Source: Chlorobaculum parvum NCIB 8327
Lineage (GTDB): Bacteria > Bacteroidota > Chlorobiia > Chlorobiales > Chlorobiaceae
Direction: 5' to 3'
Assembly (NCBI RefSeq): GCF_000020505.1
Contig: NC_011027.1
Coordinates: 1,906,001-1,970,000, forward strand
Length of the DNA: 64,000 nucleotides
Part shown: piece after piece, positions 56,392-64,000 of the stretch
How positions within the stretch are numbered: the stretch's first letter is position 1
Layout: each line of letters opens with the position of its first letter
Translations under genes and position numbers: made by a program
Notes under the pieces: generated by a model
Database searches by the model: none
What the model saw: only the letters and a program-made list of their open reading frames with translations
Told to the model about the DNA's origin: nothing

Positions 56392-56754
56392 TTACAGCTG
56401 CTCTTCCGCCGGGCCGCGCCTGACCGACTTGAGCAGCTCCTCGATCCGGTTAGCCTGCTCGAACAAGCGGTCTTCGTAGAACTCCAGCTCCGGAATTCGC
56501 CTGAACTGGTTCCGGATTTTCGACGAAAGAATCTTGCGAAGCGCCTTGGTTTCGGTGTGCAGGAACTCCATCAGTTCGGCCCGCTGGGCTTCGGAGCCGA
56601 TGATCGACACATACACTCTGGCAATGCCCAGATCGGCCGTGACCTTCACTTCGGTCACGGTCGCCAGAGGGCCACTACGGGGCAGCTCCTTCTCGAAAAT
56701 AGCGCTCAACTCCCGCTGCAACAGCGAGGCGACTTTTTCAGTTCGTATCGACAT
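56392..56754 (-). CDS. rbfA: 30S ribosome-binding factor RbfA
   Basis: A 120-residue KH-like protein needed for 16S rRNA processing and cold-time 30S maturation. Seen: RTEKVASLLQRELSAIFEKEL at the start (the RbfA pattern), VTEVKVTADLGIARVYVS near 37-54 and RKILSSKIRNQFRRIPELEF near 78-97. The ATG at 56754 begins MSIRTEKV, a plausible family start; upstream codons overlap the end region of infB. Sits between infB and truB as usual. Confidence 0.94.
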   Translation of the reverse strand: MSIRTEKVASLLQRELSAIFEKELPRSGPLATVTEVKVTADLGIARVYVSIIGSEAQRAELMEFLHTETKALRKILSSKIRNQFRRIPELEFYEDRLFEQANRIEELLKSVRRGPAEEQL

Positions 56755-56773
56755 CAGGACTTCCTTTCCTTGC

Positions 56774-59593
56774 TCAGAGTTTGCGTTTCTTTTCGACAAT
56801 TTTGTAAGCCTCGACCACGTCGCCGACCTTGATATCGTCGTAGCCTTTCAGGCTCAGACCGCACTCGTAACCGCTGTCGACCTCTTTGACGTCGTCCTTG
56901 AAGCGCTTGAGCGAGTCGAGCTGGCCTTCGTAAATCTGCACGCCGTCGCGCAGGAGCCGGACGTTGGCATCGCGCGGCACCTTGCCGTCGAGCACATACG
57001 CGCCACCGACATTACCCACCTTCGGCACGCGGAAGACCTGGCGGATCTCGATCGAACCGAGGCTCTCTTCGTGCAGTTCAGGCGACAACATGCCTTCGAG
57101 CGCTTTCTCCACATCTTCGAGCACGTGGTAGATAACGCTGTAGAAACGCACATCGAGATCCTCTTTCTCGGCAAGCCGCTTGGCGTTGACGTTCGGGCGG
57201 ACACGGAAGCCGATGATGATCGCGTCCGAAGCGGCGGCGAGCAGCACGTCGGTTTCGGTGATCTGACCGACGCCCTGGTGAATGAGCTGCACCTTGACCT
57301 CTTCGTTGTGAATCTTCATGAGGCCGTCGGCAAGCGCCTGGATCGAGCCGTCGGTATCGGCCTTGATGATGACGCTGAGTTCCTTCTTGAGTCCCTCCTT
57401 GATCTGGCGGGCGATGCTGTCGAGCTTGACGCGGGTGCTGCGGCGGAACTCGTGCTCGCGCTTGATGATCTGGCGCTTCTGGGCCAGGTCGCGGGCATCG
57501 CGGTCGGACTCCATGACGGTCAGCACATCACCGGACTGCGGCATATCCTCGAAGCCGAGCACGCGCACTGGCGTGGAGGGCCCAGCCTCATCAGTGCGCT
57601 TGCCGCGCTCGTCCATAAGCGCGCGCACCTTGCCCATCGAATTACCGGCCACGAACGGATCGCCAACCTTCAGGAAGCCACGCTGCACCAGCACGGTCGA
57701 AACCACGCCCTTGCCCTTGTCGAGCTCGGACTCGACGATGATGCCGCTGGCCATGATGTCCCTCGAATAGTTGCCTTTCAGCTCGCGGACTTCAGCCTCG
57801 GTAAGCACTTTTTCCATCAGCTCGCTGATGCCGATGCCCTTCTTGGCCGAAATCTCCTGGCACTGGTACTCGCCGCCCCAGTCCTCGACCAGCACGCCGG
57901 CTTCGGAAAGCTGGGTCTTGATCTTGTCGACGTTGGCCTCGGGCTTGTCGATCTTGTTGAGCGCCACGACAATCGGCACGCCGGCCGCTTTGGAGTGGTT
58001 GATTGCCTCGATGGTCTGGGGCATGACGCTGTCGTCTGCCGCCACAACGAGGATAACGATGTCGGTCACCTGCGCACCGCGGGCACGCATGGCCGTGAAG
58101 GCTTCGTGACCCGGCGTATCGAGGAAGGTGATCTGGCGATCGCCCTCGACGGTCACCTCGTAGGCGCCGATGTGCTGGGTAATACCACCCGACTCACCAG
58201 CAACAACGTTGCTTCGGCGAATGTAGTCGAGCAGCGAAGTCTTACCGTGGTCGACGTGACCCATGATGGTCACAACCGGCGGACGGGTCTTCATATCCTC
58301 GGGATTGTCAACCTGCTCTTCGGTCGTGGTGGCCTCGACTTCGGTCGTGAACTCGATATCGAACCCAAACTCCATCGCAATCAGCTCGATGGTCTCTTTG
58401 TCGAGACGCTGGTTGATGGTAACGAATTTGCCAAGCGTGAAGCACTTCTGGATAATATCCTTGGCGGTCAGGCCCATCAGTTCCGCAAGCTCGTGCGGCG
58501 AAGCATACTCGGTAACCTTGATGAGGCTCTTTTCGGCCTCGCGCATCGCTTCGGCTTCCTCCAGCTCACGTTCACGCTCCATGCGGCGCATCTTGCGGAA
58601 CTTCTGGCGGGAACCGGACGAACCGCTGTCATCCATGCCGCTGATCGTGCTTTTGATATTCTTCGAGATGACTTTGTCGTCAACCTCGACCTTCTTTTTC
58701 TTCTTGCCCTTCTTTTTCTTGCCACTGGCATCCTCGCCACCGGTCGTGGACTCGCCCTCTCCAGCAGCTTTGGCAACCTTTTTCCGGCCGGCTTCGCCAC
58801 CCTCCGAAGAGCCGGACGTCGCGCCTTCAAACTCGTCCTTGAGCTCTGCGGCATTCTCCTTGAAGCTCTTCTTGCGCGATTTCTTCTTGCGATCGGAGCC
58901 GCTCGACACGTCGATGGTACCAAGCACCGTCAGGCCACCGATCTTCTGCGGAGCTTCGTAGGTCTTCATCGAATCGGGCAGTGTCTGCACCAGAGTCTGG
59001 GAGGCTTCGGCAGACTCCTCGGCGCCTGGTTCCTGTTGCGACTGGGCTTCCGGCTGAGCCTCGACCGCGGTTTCGGCAGCTTTTTCAGGCTGCTCGACCG
59101 GCTTGGCTTCGGCTTCCGGCGCCTTGGTTGCGACAACCTCTTCTTTGGGCGATTCCGGCTGGGGCGTCTCGGCAATCACAGGCTGTTCAGCAGGGGCAGC
59201 AGGAGAAACCGCAGGCTCATGCCTGGCTGGAATCTCCACAAAAGGCTCTTTAACAGGTTCGGGCGTATGCGCGGCCGGGGCGGGCGAAGGCGCGCTGCTC
59301 AGGCTTTCCTTGAGCTGCTGCTCCTTTTCATAGGCCTTCCGCGACTGCTCTTCGAGCCTGGTAAGGCGCTTTTTCTTTTCAGCCCTGATCTTGCGGGTCT
59401 CATCAACCAGCTTCTTCTCCTGGCTGAAATTGCCGAAAATCATGTCGCGCATTTCCTCACCAACCATTGATGAGGTGGATGCGACCTTCCCCCCTTCCTG
59501 CTTGACAAACTGCAGAACTTCCCGTGGGCTGACCTGCAGCTCCCTGGCGATATCACTGATACGGAACCTACTCTGCTTTTCCTCGATGGCCAT
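56774..59593 (-). CDS. infB: translation initiation factor IF-2
   Basis: A 939-residue initiation GTPase. The N-terminus has an IF2-N-like motif (RISDIARELQVSPREVLQFV) followed by a long low-complexity region rich in Pro, Ala, Glu and Lys (about residues 60-330). Then comes a second IF2-N-like block, the G domain with VTIMGHVDHGKTSLLDYI near 444, LDTPGHEAFTAMRARG and NKID, and the C-terminal domains ending VEAYKIVEKKRKL. The length and shape are typical of the long IF-2 form. Directly between nusA and rbfA. Confidence 0.97.
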   Translation of the reverse strand: MAIEEKQSRFRISDIARELQVSPREVLQFVKQEGGKVASTSSMVGEEMRDMIFGNFSQEKKLVDETRKIRAEKKKRLTRLEEQSRKAYEKEQQLKESLSSAPSPAPAAHTPEPVKEPFVEIPARHEPAVSPAAPAEQPVIAETPQPESPKEEVVATKAPEAEAKPVEQPEKAAETAVEAQPEAQSQQEPGAEESAEASQTLVQTLPDSMKTYEAPQKIGGLTVLGTIDVSSGSDRKKKSRKKSFKENAAELKDEFEGATSGSSEGGEAGRKKVAKAAGEGESTTGGEDASGKKKKGKKKKKVEVDDKVISKNIKSTISGMDDSGSSGSRQKFRKMRRMERERELEEAEAMREAEKSLIKVTEYASPHELAELMGLTAKDIIQKCFTLGKFVTINQRLDKETIELIAMEFGFDIEFTTEVEATTTEEQVDNPEDMKTRPPVVTIMGHVDHGKTSLLDYIRRSNVVAGESGGITQHIGAYEVTVEGDRQITFLDTPGHEAFTAMRARGAQVTDIVILVVAADDSVMPQTIEAINHSKAAGVPIVVALNKIDKPEANVDKIKTQLSEAGVLVEDWGGEYQCQEISAKKGIGISELMEKVLTEAEVRELKGNYSRDIMASGIIVESELDKGKGVVSTVLVQRGFLKVGDPFVAGNSMGKVRALMDERGKRTDEAGPSTPVRVLGFEDMPQSGDVLTVMESDRDARDLAQKRQIIKREHEFRRSTRVKLDSIARQIKEGLKKELSVIIKADTDGSIQALADGLMKIHNEEVKVQLIHQGVGQITETDVLLAAASDAIIIGFRVRPNVNAKRLAEKEDLDVRFYSVIYHVLEDVEKALEGMLSPELHEESLGSIEIRQVFRVPKVGNVGGAYVLDGKVPRDANVRLLRDGVQIYEGQLDSLKRFKDDVKEVDSGYECGLSLKGYDDIKVGDVVEAYKIVEKKRKL

Positions 59594-59678
59594 TGACTCC
59601 TCCTGGATAATTATCCTCTTGCCGGAATTCCTTCACACTCGCCGCCCCGACGCCTGCCCGGAAATCCTGTACTAATTC

Positions 59679-61244
59679 TCAGTTTGTTTCTTCGTCCCGA
59701 ATCTCTTCCGGATCGATCCCGTCGCCCATGAGCGACCGTTCGTGGCTGTCATCGAGAAGCGCCTTGAGGTCTTCATCGTTGAACTGCTCCCTGACGGTAC
59801 GGTAAATGGTCTCGGCGATCTTCTTCCAGTAGCGCTTTTCGTCGTCGGTGATCCGGCGCTCTCTCGGCTTGACCGGCTTGCGAGTCTTGTTGAAGACGAA
59901 CAGCTCTTCGCTCTTCTGCGTACCAAGCAACGCCTCCTCGATCTTTTCGACGCCGCCTTTCAGAATCTTCTTGGCCGTATCAAGACCGCCGTCGAGCAAC
60001 TGGTAAATCATGTCGTCGCCGAACTCTTCGCGGAATTCGATGATGTCGATGTCGTTCGGATCTTCGAGCGATTTATCGATCACGTCGCGATAGACGTCGA
60101 TTTCATAGCCGGTAAGCTTTTCGGCCAGATGGATGTTGTTGCCGTTCTTGCCGATAGCGTATTTGATCTGGTCGGGCTTGAGCATGACGCGCGCCTTACG
60201 GGTCTTCATGTCGGCGTGCACGGTCATCGGATCGATCTTGGCCGGCTGCAGCGCACGGGCGATGAACACCTGCGGCTCGTCGGTGTAGTAGATGACGTCG
60301 ATGTTCTCGTTGTTCAGCTCCTTGACGATGCTCTGAATGCGCTTGCCGCGGTAGCCGACCGTGGCGCCAACCGGATCGATGCGCGAGCTGGTCGATTCCA
60401 CCGCAACCTTGGCGCGTTCGCCCGGCACGCGGGCGATGCCCTTGATGACGATCAAACCATCGAGAATCTCCGGAACCTCGCTTTCGAAGAGCTTGTAGAG
60501 AAAACGGTCATCAACGCGCGAGACGATCACCTTCATGCCGCCATCCGGCTTTTCACGCTCCTCGACGGTGCCGTCATCGTTGCGCACCTTGACCCTCTCA
60601 CGCTCGATGCGTTTGACGTAGAGCTTCATGTGCGGCGTGCGGCGCGGATTGTCCTTCTTCATCATCTCCGACTTCGGCAGCACCAGCTCCACGCGATGAT
60701 CCTTGGAGGTGTTGTAGGTAAAAATCACCTCGTTCGAACGCACCTGATACACCTCGCCGGCAACCACTTCACCGACCTTCTCAAGGCAGTCTTCGTACAC
60801 GGCCATGCGCTCCAGATCGCGAACCTTTTTCTGCACCGATTGCTTGATGATCTGTATCGATTTGCGGGTCAGAAAGTCGTCGAGCTTGATCGGTCCTTCC
60901 TCGTAATAATCACCCAGCTCAAGCGAATCGTCGATCTGGCGAACTTCGTCGAGACCGATTTCGATAGTGGGAAGATCGACCTCTTCGACGATTTTTTTCA
61001 GGATATAGACCTCGAAATCGCCGCGTTCGGGATTGATGAAGATGTTGGCTTCAACTTCCGGATCGTAATCTTTCCTGAGCTGCTTCTGGATGATCTCCTT
61101 GAGCAGGTCGGCAATATCCATCTTGACCGCGGCGCTTTCGGAGCGTTTGTCCAGAAAGACCTTCGACTGCTCGATTTCTCCGAAAGCGCTGGCAATCTGC
61201 GCCTTCTGATCATGAGTTTCACCCTTAACCTGCTTTCGTGCCAT
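59679..61244 (-). CDS. nusA: transcription factor NusA
   Basis: A 521-residue elongation/termination factor. Seen: the NusA N-domain (about residues 25-130), an S1 domain (about 135-200, with GEVVAGEVYQVRSNEVIF), two KH domains (about 225-345, ending KPDQIKYAIGKNGNNIHLAEKLTGYEIDVY in blocks) and a C-terminal extension of about 130 residues rich in charged residues. The S1-KH layout is diagnostic. It lies between rimP and infB; all three probably share one promoter. Confidence 0.95.
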   Translation of the reverse strand: MARKQVKGETHDQKAQIASAFGEIEQSKVFLDKRSESAAVKMDIADLLKEIIQKQLRKDYDPEVEANIFINPERGDFEVYILKKIVEEVDLPTIEIGLDEVRQIDDSLELGDYYEEGPIKLDDFLTRKSIQIIKQSVQKKVRDLERMAVYEDCLEKVGEVVAGEVYQVRSNEVIFTYNTSKDHRVELVLPKSEMMKKDNPRRTPHMKLYVKRIERERVKVRNDDGTVEEREKPDGGMKVIVSRVDDRFLYKLFESEVPEILDGLIVIKGIARVPGERAKVAVESTSSRIDPVGATVGYRGKRIQSIVKELNNENIDVIYYTDEPQVFIARALQPAKIDPMTVHADMKTRKARVMLKPDQIKYAIGKNGNNIHLAEKLTGYEIDVYRDVIDKSLEDPNDIDIIEFREEFGDDMIYQLLDGGLDTAKKILKGGVEKIEEALLGTQKSEELFVFNKTRKPVKPRERRITDDEKRYWKKIAETIYRTVREQFNDEDLKALLDDSHERSLMGDGIDPEEIRDEETN

Positions 61245-61307
61245 CGCTGTGTGATCTTGTTTTATAAATAGTCTGCGACTCGTTCCGGCTCGTACCGGTT
61301 TTGACCA

Positions 61308-61820
61308 TTACCATTCAGTCTGAACGACCGCCTTGACGACGTCGGCAAGACGCAACGTCAACGGCTCCCGTCCGCTTGTTTTCTTTTTCTTTCCTTTCAC
61401 GACCGGCTCAATCGTAATCGACGGCTCCTCGCCTTCGAGGGAAGCCTCGGTGAGCTTGCCTTCGATCTCTTTACGCTCTCCTTCGGAATCGAGATAGACG
61501 ACCTTCATCTTCCGTCCCAGATGCCGGAGATACTGACGCGAAACCCTGATGGGCTCGCCGATACCAGGAGACGAAACCATAAGCTCGAAATCACCGGCAG
61601 CCAGCATGAGGTTCTCTTCGCAGGCTTCAAGGCGTGCCCTGATGGTTCGGCTCAACTTTGCGCACTGGTCGATGCTTACGCCCTTGTCGGCCTCGATGGT
61701 CAACTCGATGATTCTGCCACCACCGCGCACATCGGCCTCGACAAGGTAAATATCGCTTCCTGTCGCCACCGCAACTTCGGCAATCGATTCGTCGATCGCC
61801 CGCCGTATCATCTCGTCCAT
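61308..61820 (-). CDS. rimP: ribosome maturation factor RimP
   Basis: A 170-residue 30S assembly factor. Seen: IDESIAEVAVATGSDIYLVEADVRGGG near the start, ELTIEADKGVSIDQCAKLSRTIRARLE (read in blocks near 40-66) and DFELMVSSPGIGEPIRVSRQY near 78-98, the RimP signature. The ATG at 61820 is chosen because a rho-independent terminator lies just upstream at 61845-61868; a longer open frame running through that terminator is not real. First gene of the nusA operon. Confidence 0.92.
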   Translation of the reverse strand: MDEMIRRAIDESIAEVAVATGSDIYLVEADVRGGGRIIELTIEADKGVSIDQCAKLSRTIRARLEACEENLMLAAGDFELMVSSPGIGEPIRVSRQYLRHLGRKMKVVYLDSEGERKEIEGKLTEASLEGEEPSITIEPVVKGKKKKTSGREPLTLRLADVVKAVVQTEW

Positions 61821-61844
61821 ACGTTCGCTCAAGTTACCTAAAAC

Positions 61845-61868
61845 AAAAAAGTGGGGATCCCCCACTTT
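61845..61868 (-). terminator. terminator upstream of rimP
   Basis: On the minus strand AAAGTGGGG (61868-61860) pairs with CCCCACTTT (61856-61848) across a 3-base loop, and is followed by TTTGTTTT. It ends transcription from the small membrane protein/hisS side before the rimP operon. Confidence 0.88.
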
Positions 61869-61967
61869 CAAAAACCGATCTTGAAAAAATCCAGTGCTCC
61901 GGTCAGCGGACAATGTACAAAAAAACCAAACACAAGCCAAACAGCCCACAGGGCAATCGGCGGCGAT

Positions 61968-62165
61968 TCACTCCTTTTGCTTGATCTGGCTGTCAATCAC
62001 CTCGTACTCCGCCTCTTCAACCTGCGTCCGACGGCTGGAGGAGTTAAACGATGATGACCCGCCGGAACGATCGCCCCTGGAAACGGTGAAGGTAAGGCGC
62101 ACGAGGCGACTCACAAAGCGCACCGCCAGCCACAAAGCAATGAGAAGAAGAATGAATTTCAACAT
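61968..62165 (-). CDS. small single-pass membrane protein
   Basis: A 65-residue protein starting MLKFILLLIALWLAV, with one membrane segment (about residues 3-20), a basic juxtamembrane stretch (RFVSRLVR) and a Ser/Gly-rich tail ending EEAEYEVIDSQ. It resembles short Bacteroidetes/Chlorobi proteins of the DUF4834 kind, but the match is weak. A longer upstream frame to 62222 lacks hydrophobic continuity. Followed by the rimP-side terminator. Confidence 0.6.
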   Translation of the reverse strand: MLKFILLLIALWLAVRFVSRLVRLTFTVSRGDRSGGSSSFNSSSRRTQVEEAEYEVIDSQIKQKE

Positions 62166-62292
62166 GATCGACACTCCGGAAACAACGGGCGGATTCTGGA
62201 GAACTTCCGCCGGAAACGACAACAGTCTGGATGGTTATGTTAACGAACGGGAAAAGCTTCTCCAAATCAATAAACCAGTCAGGATCAGCAGA

Positions 62293-62547
62293 TCAGGAGA
62301 GCGATGACCGGCCTTCGAGCAGTTCGGCGAGCCGGTCGGGGTCAATGCGGTGTTTAAAGGCCTCCCGGCCATTGATCAGGATGACGGGTATATCGAGACC
62401 ATAACGCTCCAGGAGCTCGAAATCGCCGGAAATATCCTTTTTCTCGATCTCGAACGGTGTACGCTGACGAGCCTCTTCGAGCACTGCCATCGCTTTGTCG
62501 CAGAGGCAGCAGGTCGGCTTGCCATAGATGGTAACCACCGGCCTCAT
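62293..62547 (-). CDS. glutaredoxin-like thiol-disulfide protein
   Basis: An 84-residue protein with the thioredoxin-fold pattern of the DUF836/glutaredoxin-like family: [21 protein letters not shown], with a CCLC redox motif at about residues 13-16, [21 protein letters not shown] and the cis-proline in DIPVILING. The family forms a redox partner for unknown targets. Its ATG overlaps the hisS stop (ATGA), so the two are translationally coupled. Confidence 0.87.
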   Translation of the reverse strand: MRPVVTIYGKPTCCLCDKAMAVLEEARQRTPFEIEKKDISGDFELLERYGLDIPVILINGREAFKHRIDPDRLAELLEGRSSLS

Positions 62548-63836
62548 GGCCGGGCCGACTCCTGCGAGACCGCTTCGTGCAGCACTTCGATGATGGCATC
62601 GAGGTCGAGCGAGGTCTGCTCGGAGGTTTCGAGATTCTTGAGCGCGTAGTGGCCCGACTCCATTTCGCTCTGTCCGATGAAGAGCGCATAGGCCGCGCCC
62701 ATGCGGTTGGCGTCGCGCATCTGCGCTTTCATGCTCCTTCCTGCCAGATCGATCTCGGTCTTCAGCCCCGATTTGCGCAAGCGGAAGGCAACCTGCATGG
62801 CGTGGTCGGTCAGCTCTTTCTGCTGCACCACTACATAGACCAGCGGCCCGTGCGGATTGAGCGTGGCGAACAGCCCCTGCTTTTCCATGGCGATCATGAG
62901 TCGCTCCATGCCGACCGCAAAGCCGACGGCGGGCAGATCGTTCGACGCGCCAAGCTCGCGGGCCAGACCGTCGTAGCGGCCGCCGCCGCCGATGGCGTCC
63001 TGAGCGCCAAGTTCGGAGCTGGTCACCTCGAAGGCTGCATGGCAGTAATAATCAAGTCCGCGCACCAGCAGATGATCAACGTCATAGGCAATTTGGCGGT
63101 CGTCGAGGTAAGAAAGCACTTTTTCGAAATCAGCCACCGACTCCGGCTTGAGCGAAGCGTACAGCCTCGGTGCTCCAGCGATCATCTCCTGCAGCGCCGG
63201 GTTTTTGGAGTCGAGAATCCGCAGCGGATTCTTTTCGAGCCGCTCCTTCGATGGTTCGTCGAGGTCGTTCTGGTAGGGCATGAAATAGTCACGCAGCGCT
63301 TCGCGGTAGCGGGCGCGGTCGTCGAGGTCGCCGAGCGAGTTGATGCGGAGCCGCAAGCCGTGCAAGCCAAGCGACGAGAAAACCTGCATCATGAAGGTCA
63401 GCACCTCAGCCACCGCCGCCGGGTTGGAAACCCCGAGCAGCTCCGCACCGAACTGCGTAAACTGGCGCTGGCGTCCGGCCTGCGGGCGCTCCTTGCGGAA
63501 CAGATCGCTGATATAGTAAAGTTTGCTCACCGGCGACTGCGAGAGCAGATTCTTCTGCAGGCAAGCGCGCATCACCCCGGCGGTCATCTCGGGCCGAAGC
63601 GTCAGAGAGCGTCCATTGGGGTCGGGCTGAAAGGTGAACATCTCCTTGCCGACGATGTCGGTGGTCGCGCCGATACCGCGCTGGAACAGCTCGGTGTATT
63701 CGAACACCGGCGTGCGCACCTCGCTGAACCCGTACAGTTCGGCCACCGAGCGGATCACCCCCTCGACATAGTGCCACCGTGCGATCTCATCCGGAAAAAT
63801 GTCCCGCGTACCCTTGACTGCCTGCAACTGCGCCAT
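62544..63836 (-). CDS. hisS: histidyl-tRNA synthetase
   Basis: A 430-residue class II synthetase charging tRNA-His. Seen: motif 1 region [15 protein letters not shown] near the start, motif 2 with [29 protein letters not shown] (in blocks near 107-135), the histidine-A loop [15 protein letters not shown] near 252-266, [14 protein letters not shown] and motif 3 [15 protein letters not shown]. The C-terminal anticodon domain follows (about 320-425). The length is normal. Confidence 0.97.
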   Translation of the reverse strand: MAQLQAVKGTRDIFPDEIARWHYVEGVIRSVAELYGFSEVRTPVFEYTELFQRGIGATTDIVGKEMFTFQPDPNGRSLTLRPEMTAGVMRACLQKNLLSQSPVSKLYYISDLFRKERPQAGRQRQFTQFGAELLGVSNPAAVAEVLTFMMQVFSSLGLHGLRLRINSLGDLDDRARYREALRDYFMPYQNDLDEPSKERLEKNPLRILDSKNPALQEMIAGAPRLYASLKPESVADFEKVLSYLDDRQIAYDVDHLLVRGLDYYCHAAFEVTSSELGAQDAIGGGGRYDGLARELGASNDLPAVGFAVGMERLMIAMEKQGLFATLNPHGPLVYVVVQQKELTDHAMQVAFRLRKSGLKTEIDLAGRSMKAQMRDANRMGAAYALFIGQSEMESGHYALKNLETSEQTSLDLDAIIEVLHEAVSQESARP

Positions 63837-63856
63837 AACTCTTTTTATCTCAACAA

Positions 63857-64000
63857 TTAAATCTGAGGTAGATCCTTTTCCTCCGCCCTGAACAGGTCGA
63901 GCACTTCACTCGGGCTCTTGGCTTCGATGATCCGGCGACGCACCTCGTCCTTGCCGGCGAGCCTGGTGATGCGCCCCAGCAGCTTGAGATGCTCAGCAAG
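63857..64000 (-). CDS. C-terminal end of a PTS EIIA-like (PtsN-type) protein, cut by the window edge
   Basis: The last 47 codons of a gene that continues beyond the window. The readable part is [20 protein letters not shown], then [17 protein letters not shown], matching the C-terminus of nitrogen-type PTS IIA proteins (HLxxLARLxxLL...L..A.S.EEV). The phosphorylated histidine would lie outside the window. It ends 20 bases upstream of hisS on the same strand. Confidence 0.7.
   Translation of the reverse strand, partial: LAEHLKLLGRITRLAGKDEVRRRIIEAKSPSEVLDLFRAEEKDLPQI

Noticed and set aside
56534-59470. A 978-codon open frame opposite infB
   Set aside because: It is the antisense shadow of the GC-rich infB gene. 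The product is rich in Leu/Ala/Asp/His with no family pattern, while infB shows all IF-2 motifs.
59742-61271. A 509-codon open frame opposite nusA
   Set aside because: Antisense shadow; nusA has clear S1 and KH domains.
61821-61949. N-terminal extension of rimP
   Set aside because: The longer open frame runs through a rho-independent terminator and is not conserved; the ATG at 61820 fits the family length.
62577-63860. A 427-codon open frame opposite hisS
   Set aside because: Antisense shadow of a confidently identified synthetase.
1-64000. CRISPR arrays, prophage, insertion sequences, rRNA genes, tmRNA, RNase P or SRP RNA
   Set aside because: No regularly spaced repeats, transposase or phage genes were seen, and no intergenic gap is both long enough and structured like these RNAs.

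Overview
This 64 kb window is a stretch of ordinary chromosome from a moderately GC-rich Gram-negative bacterium. The gene set points to a green sulfur bacterium (Chlorobi, probably Chlorobaculum-like). This is inferred from the combination of a NhaD-type antiporter, type 2 isopentenyl-diphosphate isomerase beside a prenyl diphosphate synthase, succinyl-CoA synthetase alpha, a Bacteroidetes/Chlorobi-type mS38-like mini ribosomal protein, a Chlorobi/Bacteroidetes-style omega subunit and a full lipopolysaccharide/outer-membrane gene set. No photosynthesis gene lies in the window, so the assignment is not proven. Coding density is high, genes sit on both strands in short operons, and convergent pairs are often separated by strong hairpins.

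Layout. 0-13 kb: ftsH, a half-length TauE-like permease, an HU-type protein, nhaD, apt, mtaB, a coiled-coil/winged-helix protein of unknown role, rodA, era, rpsA and cmk. 12-20 kb: ychF, murI, a MITE-like folded repeat, ispH, a multi-Fe-S NAD(P)/FAD oxidoreductase, lpxB and a phosphohexomutase. 20-27 kb: an ECF sigma factor followed by a small membrane protein, a Spy/CpxP-like protein and a DUF4405-like membrane protein; then a nitrilase-family hydrolase, a flippase and kdsD. 27.3-28.6 kb: an AT-rich islet with a PIN-like nuclease gene and the wreck of an MNT-type nucleotidyltransferase. 28.7-37 kb: sucD, gatA, uppS, bamA, a bifunctional-nuclease/UVR protein, two tRNAs (Leu-GAG, Lys-TTT), a 35-residue ribosomal protein gene and rho. 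37-50 kb: folC, ruvA, rpsT, glmM, an ABC exporter, a LolC/E-type permease, fni, a prenyl synthase, dprA, ompH/skp, an lptC-like lipoprotein, panD and a glmU-type uridylyltransferase without the acetyltransferase half. 50.7-54.6 kb: a phosphofructokinase with PPi-type residues, a VOC protein, rpoZ-gmk-yicC and rpsO. 54.7-62 kb: the conserved translation cluster rimP-nusA-infB-rbfA-truB-ribF. 62-64 kb: a small membrane protein, a glutaredoxin-like protein, hisS and the end of a PTS EIIA-like gene.

Functional themes: envelope building (rodA, murI, glmM, glmU-like, lpxB, kdsD, uppS, bamA, skp, lptC-like, ABC exporter, LolC/E), isoprenoids (ispH, fni, prenyl synthase, uppS), and translation/ribosome assembly. 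The least routine parts are the toxin-antitoxin-like graveyard at 27.4-28.5 kb, the symmetrical MITE-like element at 14.4 kb, the Fe-S oxidoreductase at 15.7 kb and the sigma-factor module at 20.7-23.3 kb. I found no CRISPR array, prophage, intact insertion sequence or wholly new multi-gene system.
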